DNA from: an uncultured Bacteroides sp.
GTDB taxonomy: Bacteria; Bacteroidota; Bacteroidia; Bacteroidales; Bacteroidaceae
Assembly: GCA_905198575.1 (NCBI GenBank)
Contig: CAJKDC010000030.1
Span: forward strand, 1 to 25,708
DNA length: 25,708 nt
Direction of reading: 5' to 3'
In this document: piece after piece, positions 8,242 to 16,587 of the stretch
Position numbering within the stretch: the stretch's first letter is position 1
Layout: every line of letters begins with the position of its first letter
Notes under the pieces: model-generated
What the model was told of the DNA's origin: nothing
Database searches by the model: none
What the model saw: only the letters and a program-made list of their open reading frames with translations
Program-made: the position numbers and the translations under genes

Positions 8242-9594
8242 ATGAAGAAAATTTATTGTCTTTTGCTGTTTTTCTGTTTTTGGAATATAGGGATAGTAAA
8301 TGCTTTTAATCATGATTACTCTCAGACTTGGGTTACTAAAATGTTTTTGTCAAAGCCTAACCCTAAAGGTGGATGCCTTGTGAATTTAACTTTTGAGCAG
8401 GCTTTGGAGGTAATCCGAGTTACAGACAACCTGTCTTTGGGTATCCCGAAAATAGTTTATCTGGTGGGATGGCAGTATAATGGGCACGATGACAAGTATC
8501 CGGCTTTTTTCGATGCCAATCCATTGTTAAAGCGCTCGTGTGACAAAACAGCGCTTGAAAGCCTTCGCTGGCTGATGCGTGAGGCCCGTAAATATCATAC
8601 AACGGTGAGTCTGCATATCAATATGACAGATGCCTATGATGACAGCCCCCTATGGGATGAGTATGTAGAAAAAGATCTGATATCTAAAAATGCAGACGGC
8701 TCATTAAAGGTTATCGGCGAATACAACAACCGGAAAGCTTATCAGGTAAATTATCAGCGGGAGTGGGAGTCCGGTTATACCCAGATGCGTATAGACAAAC
8801 TGCTTTCATTGATACCCGAGTTGAAGGATGCCGGTACGATACATAGTGATGCGTGGATTGCCCGTCCGAGTGAGGGGCATAATGAAACCGTTATTAATGA
8901 GGCTTTGTATCAGCAGAAGGCTGCCTTGTACTGGAAATCCAAGGGTATGGATATCACCAGTGAGTGGGTAATGGATTATATGATAGGCTATGTTCCTTAT
9001 GCATGGCATTTCAATGGTTTTAATCAGGCTGATTATCTGAAATATCCGGCTACAGTATATACAGGAACCGGAATTAATCCGGACATCAAGAGCAGTGATC
9101 ATGCACTGGGCTTTTTGTTTGGAACTTCCTGCTATGGTGAGCCTATCTGGATGGGGACTGATTATCTTGCCTGGAAAGATGCTCTTGTGAAAGATTTTAT
9201 ACTGAAAGTTCCCCAATACTTTTTCCTGAACCGTTTGAAGCGCGATTCAGTTTCTGGTACCGGGGAGAACCGTATGGCGTGGTATTCAGATGGAGTATCA
9301 GTTTCCTTAAAAGACAGTACGGTAATGCAGCATGAACGGGTGCTACGTAAGCGGAATACATTGTGCATGCCTGTTGTATGGAGAAGTGACAGAGGAATGC
9401 TGTTATATAGTGAAGATGCCGGTACAAATGCTTTGTTTGATGTGCCCTATAATTGGGGTAATGCTGAAAGAGCTAAGTTGTATCTTATAACTCCGGAAAA
9501 AGGATTGGTTTACCAGAAAGATGTAAAGGTAAAGTGTGGTAAAATTAAAATGGATATTGAAGTAAGAACTCCTTATTACGTTATTCCGCAGTAA
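8242..9594 (+). CDS. Compact GH101-like protein, putative alpha-N-acetylgalactosaminidase-type glycosidase
   Basis: The 450-residue secreted protein has a signal peptide (about 1-21) and reads as a single TIM-barrel unit. The segment VGWQYNGHDDKYPAF (75-89) resembles the conserved GYQ-x-GHD motif of GH101 endo-alpha-N-acetylgalactosaminidases. IHSDAW (D203) and ITSEW (E241) fit the expected nucleophile and acid/base, 38 residues apart compared with about 32 in the pneumococcal enzyme (D764, E796). GH101 enzymes release core O-glycans from Ser/Thr and are usually above 1000 residues with several beta domains. This one has almost only the catalytic barrel. It may be an exo-acting relative or belong to a sister family such as GH129. 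It lies between GH110 and GH89 genes, consistent with O-glycan breakdown. The GH101 link is from motif recall, not a search. Confidence 0.6.
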   Translation: MKKIYCLLLFFCFWNIGIVNAFNHDYSQTWVTKMFLSKPNPKGGCLVNLTFEQALEVIRVTDNLSLGIPKIVYLVGWQYNGHDDKYPAFFDANPLLKRSCDKTALESLRWLMREARKYHTTVSLHINMTDAYDDSPLWDEYVEKDLISKNADGSLKVIGEYNNRKAYQVNYQREWESGYTQMRIDKLLSLIPELKDAGTIHSDAWIARPSEGHNETVINEALYQQKAALYWKSKGMDITSEWVMDYMIGYVPYAWHFNGFNQADYLKYPATVYTGTGINPDIKSSDHALGFLFGTSCYGEPIWMGTDYLAWKDALVKDFILKVPQYFFLNRLKRDSVSGTGENRMAWYSDGVSVSLKDSTVMQHERVLRKRNTLCMPVVWRSDRGMLLYSEDAGTNALFDVPYNWGNAERAKLYLITPEKGLVYQKDVKVKCGKIKMDIEVRTPYYVIPQ

Positions 9595-9735
9595 AAATGA
9601 CGCAATAAATTTAAGTGATTAATAGTTGTTTTATTAAGTTTGCTTGGGAGCTGATAATTTCATGGATTTTATATTTATGATTTTATCAGTATCCCAGGTT
9701 TATGTATGATGTGAAATGTATAAAGTAAGATAGAA
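9595..9735 (+). other. Gap with at most a weak promoter
   Basis: This 141-bp gap separates the GH101-like and GH89 genes. TATATTTA at 9670-9677 matches seven of eight positions of the Bacteroides -7 box, but no TTTG lies at the right distance upstream. No terminator hairpin is evident, so read-through from the upstream genes is plausible. Confidence 0.3.
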
Positions 9736-12228
9736 ATGAAGAAAATTTTATTGTTGTTATTGAGCTTTTCGTCTGTTTTTGCAGCTTTTGCCAAAAAGAC
9801 TGACGGTGCTCTTGAGGTTCTGCAGCGGGTGAGCAGACAGACTTCAATTCCTGTAAATTTGGAGCTGAAGAAGAATGCCGGTAATATGTATTACGAGTAT
9901 TCGGTTGTAGATGGTGTTCTTCATCTGAAGGGATCGGATAACGTGGCTCTTTGTCGGGGATTTTATGATTATGTAAAAACACATGATTTGGGAATGTATT
10001 CATGGAGTGGCAATAACATAGAGCTTCCATCGGAGCTTCCTGTGACATCGTCGGTGAAAGTTGTTTCTCCTTTTCAAAACCATTATTACTTTAATGTTTG
10101 CACATATGGTTACAGTATGCCTTATTGGGACTGGGCACGCTGGGAACAGGAGATAGACTGGATGGCGCTTCATGGAATAAATATGCCGCTTGCACTTGTG
10201 GGATATGAGGCTATTCTGGCACGCGTCTGGAAACAAATGGGACTGACGGATGAAGAAATAAACGGATATTTTGTGGGGCCTGCACATTTACCTTGGATGC
10301 GCATGGGAAATGTGAGTGGCATAGACGGTCCTTTGAATGCTGACTGGCATAAAGACCAGCTGGCACTGCAGCATAAGATTTTGGAACGTATGCGTTCTTT
10401 GGGTATGAAACCTATTTGTCCGGGATTTCCTGGTTTTATTCCCGAAGCTTTCAAACGTATTTATCCGGATCTCCACATTGTGGAAACGCATTGGGGAGGT
10501 GCTTTCCATAACTGGATGATTTCGCCGGCAGAACCTTTATTCGCAAAAATTTCGGAGGCTTTTATCCGTGAATGGGAAAAGGAATTTGGCAAGTGTGATT
10601 ATTATTTGGTAGACAGCTTCAATGAAATGGATATTCCTTTCCCTGAAAAAGGCAACCCTGCCCGTTATGAAATGGCGGCTTCCTATGGTGAAAAGGTATA
10701 TAGCGCTATCAAAAAAGCCAATAAGGATGCAGTATGGGTAATGCAGGGCTGGATGTTCGGTTATCAGCGTCATATTTGGGATTATGAAACCCTGGGTGCA
10801 CTTGTATCGCATGTCCCGGATGACAAGATGCTTCTTCTGGATTTGGCTGTGGACTACAACAAGCATTTCTGGCACTCAGAAGTGAACTGGGAGTATTATA
10901 AAGGTTTTTATAACAAGCAGTGGGTTTACAGTGTCATTCCGAATATGGGAGGTAAAGTAGGCATGACGGGTGTTCTTGATTTTTATGCGAACGGTCATCT
11001 GGAGGCCCTTTCTTCTGCCAACCGTGGCAATCTGGTGGCCCATGGTCTTGCTCCCGAGGGTATAGAAAATAATGAGGTTCTTTATGAGCTGGTAACGGAT
11101 GCCGGCTGGAGCAGCCGTCGTATTGATGTTCGCGACTGGTTGAAGCAGTATAGCCGGAACCGTTATGGTGCAGTTCCCGAACGCCTGATGACGGCATGGG
11201 ATTATCTGCTGAAGTCTGTTTACGGCAGTTTTACGGACCATCCCCGTTTTAACTGGCAGTTCCGTCCTGGCAGTGTAAAGAATGGTTCGATAAATATGAA
11301 TGTGGATTATTTCCGTGGTCTGGAGGCATTTATATCTGCATCGGATGAACTGAAGGACAGCCCTTATTATCTGACGGATTTATGTGAGATGACAGCCCAT
11401 TATCTGGGTGGCAAGGCCGAACTGCTTACGAAGTTGATAGACCAGGAGTATCTGTTGGGTGATACGCTTCAGGCCCGTTTTCTTCAGAGCCGTTTTGAGA
11501 CGCTGATGCTGGGCATGGACCGTATTCTTTCGCAGCATCCGACGCTTCGTCTGGACCGCTGGCTGTCGTTTGCTTCCAAGTCAGCCCGAACCGATGCTCA
11601 GCGCATTCAGTATGAAACGAATGCTCGCCGTATTGTGACCATTTGGGGGCCTCCTGTGGATGATTATGCCGCACGTATCTGGAGTGGTCTGATAGGGAAT
11701 TATTATCTGGGTCGTTGGAAGGAATATTACCGTGGCCGTGAAAGTGGTGAGGCTGTAAACCTGGCTGAATGGGAGCGTCGCTGGGTTGAGGAGAATCATG
11801 ACAGTTACCGCTGGGACTCAGACCTGGATGTAGTAAGTTTTGCCAGAGAAATGCTGGCTTTGTCCAAGGATATATCTTCTGCCTCATTGCTTTTGAATCG
11901 TCCGGGTATGGTAGGTACCTGGAGTCTTGGTCCGGGAGAGGTTAAGGAATTCGAATTTAATGTTCCTGCCCGTATGCTGAAAGGATTGAAGGGTATTACC
12001 TTGGAATGCTTGAAGGGTAATGGCTTGTTGGAATGCAGTGGTTATGTGCTTGAGGCAGATGGTGTGGTTGTTGCTTCCTCTTCAGAGGTGGTATTATCTA
12101 AGGATGGCAAGCTGTATTGCAAAATGCTTGTTCCGACAGATGTGAAGGCAAATAACGGTTGTGTACTGAAATTGAAGTTGAAATCAATGGATGGAAATGT
12201 AGCCGGATCTGTTGCTTGTGATATGTAA
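9736..12228 (+). CDS. GH89 alpha-N-acetylglucosaminidase (NAGLU family)
   Basis: The 830-residue protein has a signal peptide ending near AFA-K. A small N-terminal alpha/beta domain (about 22-112) precedes the catalytic barrel (about 115-450), and a helical C-terminal domain follows, with an extra beta-type tail after about 725. Family-defining blocks are NHYYFNVCTYGYSMPYWDW (115-133), WMALHGINMPLAL (142-154), THWGGAF (251-257), DSFNEMD (293-299) and GLAPEGIENN (437-446). E297 and E441 match the two catalytic glutamates of characterised members (E316/E446 in human NAGLU). GH89 enzymes remove terminal alpha-GlcNAc with retention; bacterial ones act on GlcNAc-alpha-1,4-Gal of gastric-type mucin. 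Its middle part looks richer in G and C than its neighbours. A hairpin 32 bp downstream closes the run. Confidence 0.95.
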   Translation: MKKILLLLLSFSSVFAAFAKKTDGALEVLQRVSRQTSIPVNLELKKNAGNMYYEYSVVDGVLHLKGSDNVALCRGFYDYVKTHDLGMYSWSGNNIELPSELPVTSSVKVVSPFQNHYYFNVCTYGYSMPYWDWARWEQEIDWMALHGINMPLALVGYEAILARVWKQMGLTDEEINGYFVGPAHLPWMRMGNVSGIDGPLNADWHKDQLALQHKILERMRSLGMKPICPGFPGFIPEAFKRIYPDLHIVETHWGGAFHNWMISPAEPLFAKISEAFIREWEKEFGKCDYYLVDSFNEMDIPFPEKGNPARYEMAASYGEKVYSAIKKANKDAVWVMQGWMFGYQRHIWDYETLGALVSHVPDDKMLLLDLAVDYNKHFWHSEVNWEYYKGFYNKQWVYSVIPNMGGKVGMTGVLDFYANGHLEALSSANRGNLVAHGLAPEGIENNEVLYELVTDAGWSSRRIDVRDWLKQYSRNRYGAVPERLMTAWDYLLKSVYGSFTDHPRFNWQFRPGSVKNGSINMNVDYFRGLEAFISASDELKDSPYYLTDLCEMTAHYLGGKAELLTKLIDQEYLLGDTLQARFLQSRFETLMLGMDRILSQHPTLRLDRWLSFASKSARTDAQRIQYETNARRIVTIWGPPVDDYAARIWSGLIGNYYLGRWKEYYRGRESGEAVNLAEWERRWVEENHDSYRWDSDLDVVSFAREMLALSKDISSASLLLNRPGMVGTWSLGPGEVKEFEFNVPARMLKGLKGITLECLKGNGLLECSGYVLEADGVVVASSSEVVLSKDGKLYCKMLVPTDVKANNGCVLKLKLKSMDGNVAGSVACDM

Positions 12229-12259
12229 ATTTTAGGTTTATAGTTGTATATTTGGGTAC

Positions 12260-12291
12260 GGTACTCGGCTAGATTTTATTTGCCGAGTACC
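12260..12291 (+). terminator. Hairpin terminator after the GH89 gene
   Basis: GGTACTCGGC (12260-12269) and GCCGAGTACC (12282-12291) are perfect 10-base inverted arms around a 12-base T-rich loop. Only TCTT follows, so it lacks a strong U-tract. It is still the only terminator-like structure between GH89 and the next gene. Before the IS insertion, the next gene's start codon lay only about 44 bp further on. Confidence 0.6.
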
Positions 12292-12333
12292 TCTTACAAA
12301 GTACTATCATTAGTTAGATTATTGAATGTTTAT

Positions 12334-12341
12334 TATGAAAA
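12334..12341 (+). repeat. Target-site duplication, left copy
   Basis: TATGAAAA here is repeated at 13370-13377. The longest exact direct repeat is 11 bp (ATTATGAAAAA, 12332-12342 and 13368-13378), because the last bases of the element happen to match the target. This copy contains the duplicated start codon (ATG at 12335) of the gene now at 13371. Confidence 0.8.
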
Positions 12342-12357
12342 ACCTGTTGGATGAATT
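12342..12357 (+). repeat. IS left terminal inverted repeat
   Basis: ACCTGTTGGATGAATT matches the reverse complement of the right end at 14 of 16 positions. Confidence 0.8.
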
Positions 12358-13333
12358 AAATTAAAGCATACTTCACTTGACCGATAGTCCGATGATTAAC
12401 GAAATTGACATATTGCAGAACCGTGAGCGCCGCAACTTTAGCGGTGACTCTGGTAAACAGGCCCTGAGGTTGCTTTGCATAGTTACGTATCATCAGAAAC
12501 TGGTCATTGAGCTGAGAGAATATAGTTTCGATTCTCTTACGGAATCTTTTGTAAGCCCATATTGGAGGCCGCCAGTTTTTCTGATTGAATCTGTAAGGCA
12601 CCTCAAGGGATATATGAGCCACGTCGAAAAGGTTTTGTTGGATGTCAGCACTGAGATACCCCATGTCTCCCAACATCAGGCAATCGCTGTACTGCCATTT
12701 GACATCATCAAGATAATGCAAGTCATGTACGTTTGCCGCAGTCATGTCATAGGAATGGATAACGCCACTAATACCACAGACTGCGTGGAGTTTATACCCG
12801 TAATAATGCATATTCTGCGATGCGCAATAGCCCCAGGCAGGAGCAGTTTCCGGATTGTCCTTGCCCATGGAACAACGGGCTGCTCTCGCATTCTGACAGA
12901 CCTTTATTGGCTTGGAGTCAATGCTGAAAACATCCTCTCTTCCGTCGATGGCCGACGCTATGTCTTTACGGATTTCCTCACACAAACGGTATGTTTGCTT
13001 TCGGCGCTGATTATACTGGCGTCGGGTAATAAGATTGGGAATGTCTTTTCCGCACTCAATGTTCAAACGGTGGAACAGATAATTTTCACTGTCTATACCG
13101 AAGATCTCGGCAGTAGTGGAAAGTGCCATTACTTACAGATCGGAGAACTTGGGCACGACACCTCTGCGAGGGACATTTCCGAGACTGTTTACACGATTCC
13201 CGGCAAATTCTTTGAATATGTCGAGTATTTTTCCGAACTTTACAATGAAGTTGTGCATAAGCGCGATGATAGTAATCAATGGTTTGGTCACCACTAATTT
13301 ACTAAATATTAGCGATATGTACAACTTTTCCAT
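12356..13333 (-). pseudogene. IS982-family transposase with one in-frame stop
   Basis: Read on the minus strand from the ATG at 13333, a 66-residue N-terminal part (MEKLYISLIFSKL..., ending VPKFSDL) runs into TAA at 13135-13133. The same frame continues with Val and then MALSTTAEIFGIDSEN... for 257 residues to a stop at 12358-12356. Together they form a 325-codon frame of normal IS982 length with no frameshift. The DDE residues lie after the stop: Asp in FSIDSKPI, Asp in LMLGDMGY and Glu in RKRIETIF (71, 155 and 201 counted from the internal Met). The N-terminal helical part comes before it. The stop is probably a point change from GAA or CAA. A restart at the internal ATG 13129 would keep the whole catalytic domain but lose the N-terminus, so activity is doubtful. 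Confidence 0.85.
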
Positions 13334-13353
13334 TATGAATATTTTATAAAATC

Positions 13354-13369
13354 AATTCAACCAACAGAT
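13354..13369 (+). repeat. IS right terminal inverted repeat
   Basis: AATTCAACCAACAGAT is the partner of 12342-12357 (14 of 16 positions). It sits directly upstream of the start codon at 13371. Confidence 0.8.
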
Positions 13370-13377
13370 TATGAAAA
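13370..13377 (+). repeat. Target-site duplication, right copy
   Basis: TATGAAAA is the same as 12334-12341 and contains the present ATG (13371) of the downstream gene, so the reading frame survived the insertion. Confidence 0.8.
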
Positions 13378-16300
13378 ATATAGGTTTAATAGCATTGGGA
13401 CTTCTGTCGTGGAATATGGCAGGAGCTCAGCAAAGTTCTTACACATATAAAGTGTCGGAAATACCATGGGGAGAAGGCTTTGGCAATCATCGTGCTGTTG
13501 TGGAGGTAGAAAAGTCTGCTCAGGTTGTTAGTTTGGATATGGAGTGGCGACGTCCGGATTTGCACCCAGAAAATAAACGCTTTCTGGTAATAAATGCAGA
13601 GACAGGGGAGACTGTCCGAAATGTAAAGAAAGTATATGTAGATAATGAGCAATGCTCTATTGCTTTTGGTCCGGTGGATGCCGGTACTTACTATTTTTAT
13701 TATTTACCTTATACTGTACAGAATGGGGGTGGATTCTACTATGGGGACTATCTGGCGGATAAAATGGATGTGGATGCTTCATGGGAAACAGCTTTCAGAA
13801 GTAAGGACAAAGTGGAACAGGCTGTAGTAAAGACAATTGAAGCAAGAACTAGTTTTGATAGCTTTTATCCGATGGAAGTTATAGCTACTCAAGCAGAGGT
13901 TGCCCGTTATTGTAAAGAAAATGCAGATGACTGGTTCCTTTTTCCTGAAGACCGTAGTAATCCAATCCGAATGAGAGATTATCTTCCAGTGAAGTGGATG
14001 AGTTATCAGCAAGGACAGCAGTTTACAGGTCAGGCTGCACCTAATGAGTATTATGCTTTTCAGATAGGTGTATGGAGTCCTAGCATTACATTGAAAAATG
14101 TAAAATATGAAGCTTCTGACTTGCGAAATGGAGCATCTGTTATTCCGGCTTCATCAATAACTTGTTTCAATACAGAGGGGGTTGACCCAAAAGGAAATTT
14201 CTTTAAAAAGGTCGTTAATGTTGCGGCAGGAAAGGTGCAGCCTTTATGGCTTGGAGTGGATATCCCTCGTGAGGTTAAAGCTGGCCTGTATACAGGAAAA
14301 GTGACAATAACTTGTGCGGATGGCAAAAGTAAGGAACTGCCTGTAGAATTGGAAATTAAAGGGACTGCTTTGGCTGATAGAGGAGATGGGGAACCGTGGC
14401 GTCACAGTCGGTTGCGTTGGTTGAATTCAACGCTGGGAGAAGAAGATGTTCCAGTAGGCCCTTATACGGATCTTAGAATAACTGATAATCGTATATCTTG
14501 TCTGGGCCGTGATGTTGTAGTGAATGAACAGACGGGGCTTCCTTTACAGATAAATAGTTGGGGAACGGATATTCTTGCTTCTTCTATAAACTTTATAATA
14601 GAGACTGAAACTGGAGTAAAGAAGTTTGAAGCGCAACCAACAGTAGCTAATCAAAAACATTCTTCTGTTACTGGCAAATGGTCTGTAAAAGATAATGATT
14701 TGGCTATTTCCTGTGAAGGAATTATGGAATCGGACGGATGGATGAATTATGTATATACGATTACTCCATTCAAGGATATTAAGATTAAGGATGTTCGTCT
14801 GGAAATTCCTGTGCGGAATGAGGTGGCTTCTTATTTCTTGGGAGCCGGCCTTCCAGGACAGGATACTCCTGCTGTTTATGAAGGGAAATGGGATACTCCT
14901 GAAACGACTGTTAATAATTTTGGTGTTTCTATACCGGTTAGTACTTCTTCCAACTGGCTGTGGCCGTTTGACAGTTTCTGGATAGGAAACGCACATGCTG
15001 GAGTGCACTGTGAACTGCGGGGTAGTACCTATTCGGGACCGTTGTTGAATTCTTATCGTCCGGCATATCCTGATAGTTGGAATAATAAAGGTAAAGGTGG
15101 CTTTAGAATAAAAAAAGGAGATGAAAGAACAATGGTTACGGTGTATAGTGGTGAACGTATGCTGAGTAAGAATGTTCCTTTGAAATATGATTTTGCACTA
15201 TTGATAACACCTGTAAAGGAACTGAATATCAAGAGTCAGTTTACAGACCGTTATTATCATAATGGCGCGGCTCCAGTTCCTACGGATGCAGATGTAAAAG
15301 CAGGTGTAAAAATCATTAATATCCATCATGGAAATGCATATCATCCTTATATTAACTATCCATTCCTTACATCTGGAAAACTGAAAAATTTTGTTGATAA
15401 GTGGCATAAAAAAGGCTGTAAGATCAAGCTATACTATACGTTAAGAGAATTGACGAATGTAGTAACTGAACTTTGGGCAATTCGCAGTTTGGATACAGAA
15501 ATATTGCGTGGTGGTAATGGAGGTGGTTATCCTTGGTGCCGAGAACATTTGATTAGTGATTATACTCCTCAGTGGTACCAGCATTTTGATGAAGGAGAGG
15601 TTCCAATAGGTGCGGATGCCGCTATACTGACCTCAGAGAGTGATTCCAGATGGTATAACTATTATGTAGAGGGATTAAAGTGGATGGTGCAGAACTTGGA
15701 TATTGATGGAATTTACATGGATGATGTTTCATTTGGCCGAGATATTCTGAAACGCATGCGCCGTGCAATGGACAGTGTAAAGCCTGGGTGTATCATTGAT
15801 TTGCATTCGAATACAGGCTTCTCGAAAGGCCCGGCTAATCAATATGCAGAATTCTTCCCTTATATTGATAAACTATGGTTTGGTGAAAGTTTCCTGTATG
15901 ATAAAATGACTCCTGCAAACTGGCTGGTAGAATCATCGGGAATTCCATTCGGTCTGATGGGAGATATGCTATATCGGGGAGGAAATAAATGGCTGGGAAT
16001 GCAATATGGTATGACAGTACGGCATCCTTGGTTTACAGAAGGGGTGATTTGTGACCCTCGTGTGGTATGGAAAATCTGGGATGACTTTGGTATCGCAGAT
16101 GCAGAAATGATTGGTTTTTGGGAAGCTGATTCACCTGTGAAAGCAAGTGATGACGATGTGAAAATAACTGCTTATAAGAAATCGGGTAAAGTATTGTTGT
16201 CAATCGGTAACTATTCTGATGAAGTAAAGAAGATCCGGTTATCCGTGGATTGGAAAGCATTAGGCTTTAAAGCTCCTGCGAAATTAATAATTCCTGATAT

Positions 16301-16391
16301 ACCGGATTTTCAGAAAGCAAAGAGTTGTACGCTGCAGGATGAAATAGAGATAGAACCTCGTAAGGGATTATTAGTGTATTTGAAGAAATAA
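13371..16391 (+). CDS. Large secreted putative glycoside hydrolase, DUF6067/GH123-N-like with TIM barrel
   Basis: The 1006-residue protein has a signal peptide (MKNIGLIALG... ending AGAQ). The first 370 or so residues are beta-rich and include a segment like the N-terminal domain of GH123-related proteins (LWLGVDIPREVKAGLYTG). A second beta domain follows, with RHSRLRWLNSTLG and PGQDTPAVYEG. From about 640 it reads as a TIM barrel: INIHHGNAYHPYINYPF, KIKLYYTLREL, then GIYMDDVSF (D784, D785), the best catalytic candidates, and IIDLHSNTG. The C-terminal 70 residues form a small beta domain. The pattern fits proteins annotated as DUF6067 or 'glycoside hydrolase domain'; no activity can be named. 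An IS now separates the start codon from its former leader, so translation must begin from IS-derived sequence with no Shine-Dalgarno. A terminator follows. Confidence 0.65.
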   Translation: MKNIGLIALGLLSWNMAGAQQSSYTYKVSEIPWGEGFGNHRAVVEVEKSAQVVSLDMEWRRPDLHPENKRFLVINAETGETVRNVKKVYVDNEQCSIAFGPVDAGTYYFYYLPYTVQNGGGFYYGDYLADKMDVDASWETAFRSKDKVEQAVVKTIEARTSFDSFYPMEVIATQAEVARYCKENADDWFLFPEDRSNPIRMRDYLPVKWMSYQQGQQFTGQAAPNEYYAFQIGVWSPSITLKNVKYEASDLRNGASVIPASSITCFNTEGVDPKGNFFKKVVNVAAGKVQPLWLGVDIPREVKAGLYTGKVTITCADGKSKELPVELEIKGTALADRGDGEPWRHSRLRWLNSTLGEEDVPVGPYTDLRITDNRISCLGRDVVVNEQTGLPLQINSWGTDILASSINFIIETETGVKKFEAQPTVANQKHSSVTGKWSVKDNDLAISCEGIMESDGWMNYVYTITPFKDIKIKDVRLEIPVRNEVASYFLGAGLPGQDTPAVYEGKWDTPETTVNNFGVSIPVSTSSNWLWPFDSFWIGNAHAGVHCELRGSTYSGPLLNSYRPAYPDSWNNKGKGGFRIKKGDERTMVTVYSGERMLSKNVPLKYDFALLITPVKELNIKSQFTDRYYHNGAAPVPTDADVKAGVKIINIHHGNAYHPYINYPFLTSGKLKNFVDKWHKKGCKIKLYYTLRELTNVVTELWAIRSLDTEILRGGNGGGYPWCREHLISDYTPQWYQHFDEGEVPIGADAAILTSESDSRWYNYYVEGLKWMVQNLDIDGIYMDDVSFGRDILKRMRRAMDSVKPGCIIDLHSNTGFSKGPANQYAEFFPYIDKLWFGESFLYDKMTPANWLVESSGIPFGLMGDMLYRGGNKWLGMQYGMTVRHPWFTEGVICDPRVVWKIWDDFGIADAEMIGFWEADSPVKASDDDVKITAYKKSGKVLLSIGNYSDEVKKIRLSVDWKALGFKAPAKLIIPDIPDFQKAKSCTLQDEIEIEPRKGLLVYLKK

Positions 16392-16406
16392 TTAGTTATT
16401 TGTGAG

Positions 16407-16436
16407 GGGGAGGATTTTTTATTCTTCCCCTTTTTT
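16407..16436 (+). terminator. Rho-independent terminator
   Basis: GGGGAGGA (16407-16414) pairs with TCTTCCCC (16423-16430), including one G-U pair, across an 8-base loop, and is followed by six T. It lies 15 bp after the stop of the 1006-residue gene. Confidence 0.85.
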
Positions 16437-16482
16437 ATAAATAATTATGGTGTATTTAGAAAATCTAATCAGGGGCATATTC

Positions 16483-16513
16483 TTTTTCTACATCTGAAAA
16501 AGTATTATCTTTG
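16483..16513 (+). promoter_or_regulatory. Bacteroides-type promoter for the 16588-25582 run
   Basis: TATCTTTG (16506-16513) matches the TAnnTTTG -7 consensus exactly. TTTT (16483-16486) lies 19 bp upstream at the -33 position, one base off TTTG. A start near 16520 would give a leader of about 68 bases before the ATG at 16588. A terminator just upstream makes a fresh promoter necessary here. Confidence 0.55.
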
Positions 16514-16587
16514 TCGGTTGTATTATCACTGTGAAAAATATTTATTAAAAACGTAGGTAATTCATTATTTTTGAATATTTAATTAGT

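Larger units (their letters stand above)
12342..13369 (-). mobile_element. IS982-family insertion sequence, about 1028 bp
   Basis: The element is bounded by imperfect 16-base inverted repeats, 14 of 16 matching: ACCTGTTGGATGAATT at 12342-12357 and AATTCAACCAACAGAT at 13354-13369. It contains a transposase of IS982 type on the minus strand and is flanked by an 8-bp (at most 11-bp) direct repeat. The ends could shift by one to three bases because of chance matches with the target. Length, IR start (AC) and duplication size fit the IS982 family. Insertion was exactly at the start codon of the plus-strand gene at 13371. Confidence 0.85.

Noticed and set aside
11426..11887. Minus-strand open frame of 153 codons inside the GH89 gene
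   Set aside because: It is a shadow of the GC-richer part of the GH89 gene, with no recognisable motif, no signal sequence and no leader.
12377..13297. Long plus-strand open frame of 306 codons across the IS
   Set aside because: It is antisense to the transposase, whose minus-strand reading has clear IS982 and DDE motifs. The plus-strand translation resembles nothing and crosses the IS interior.
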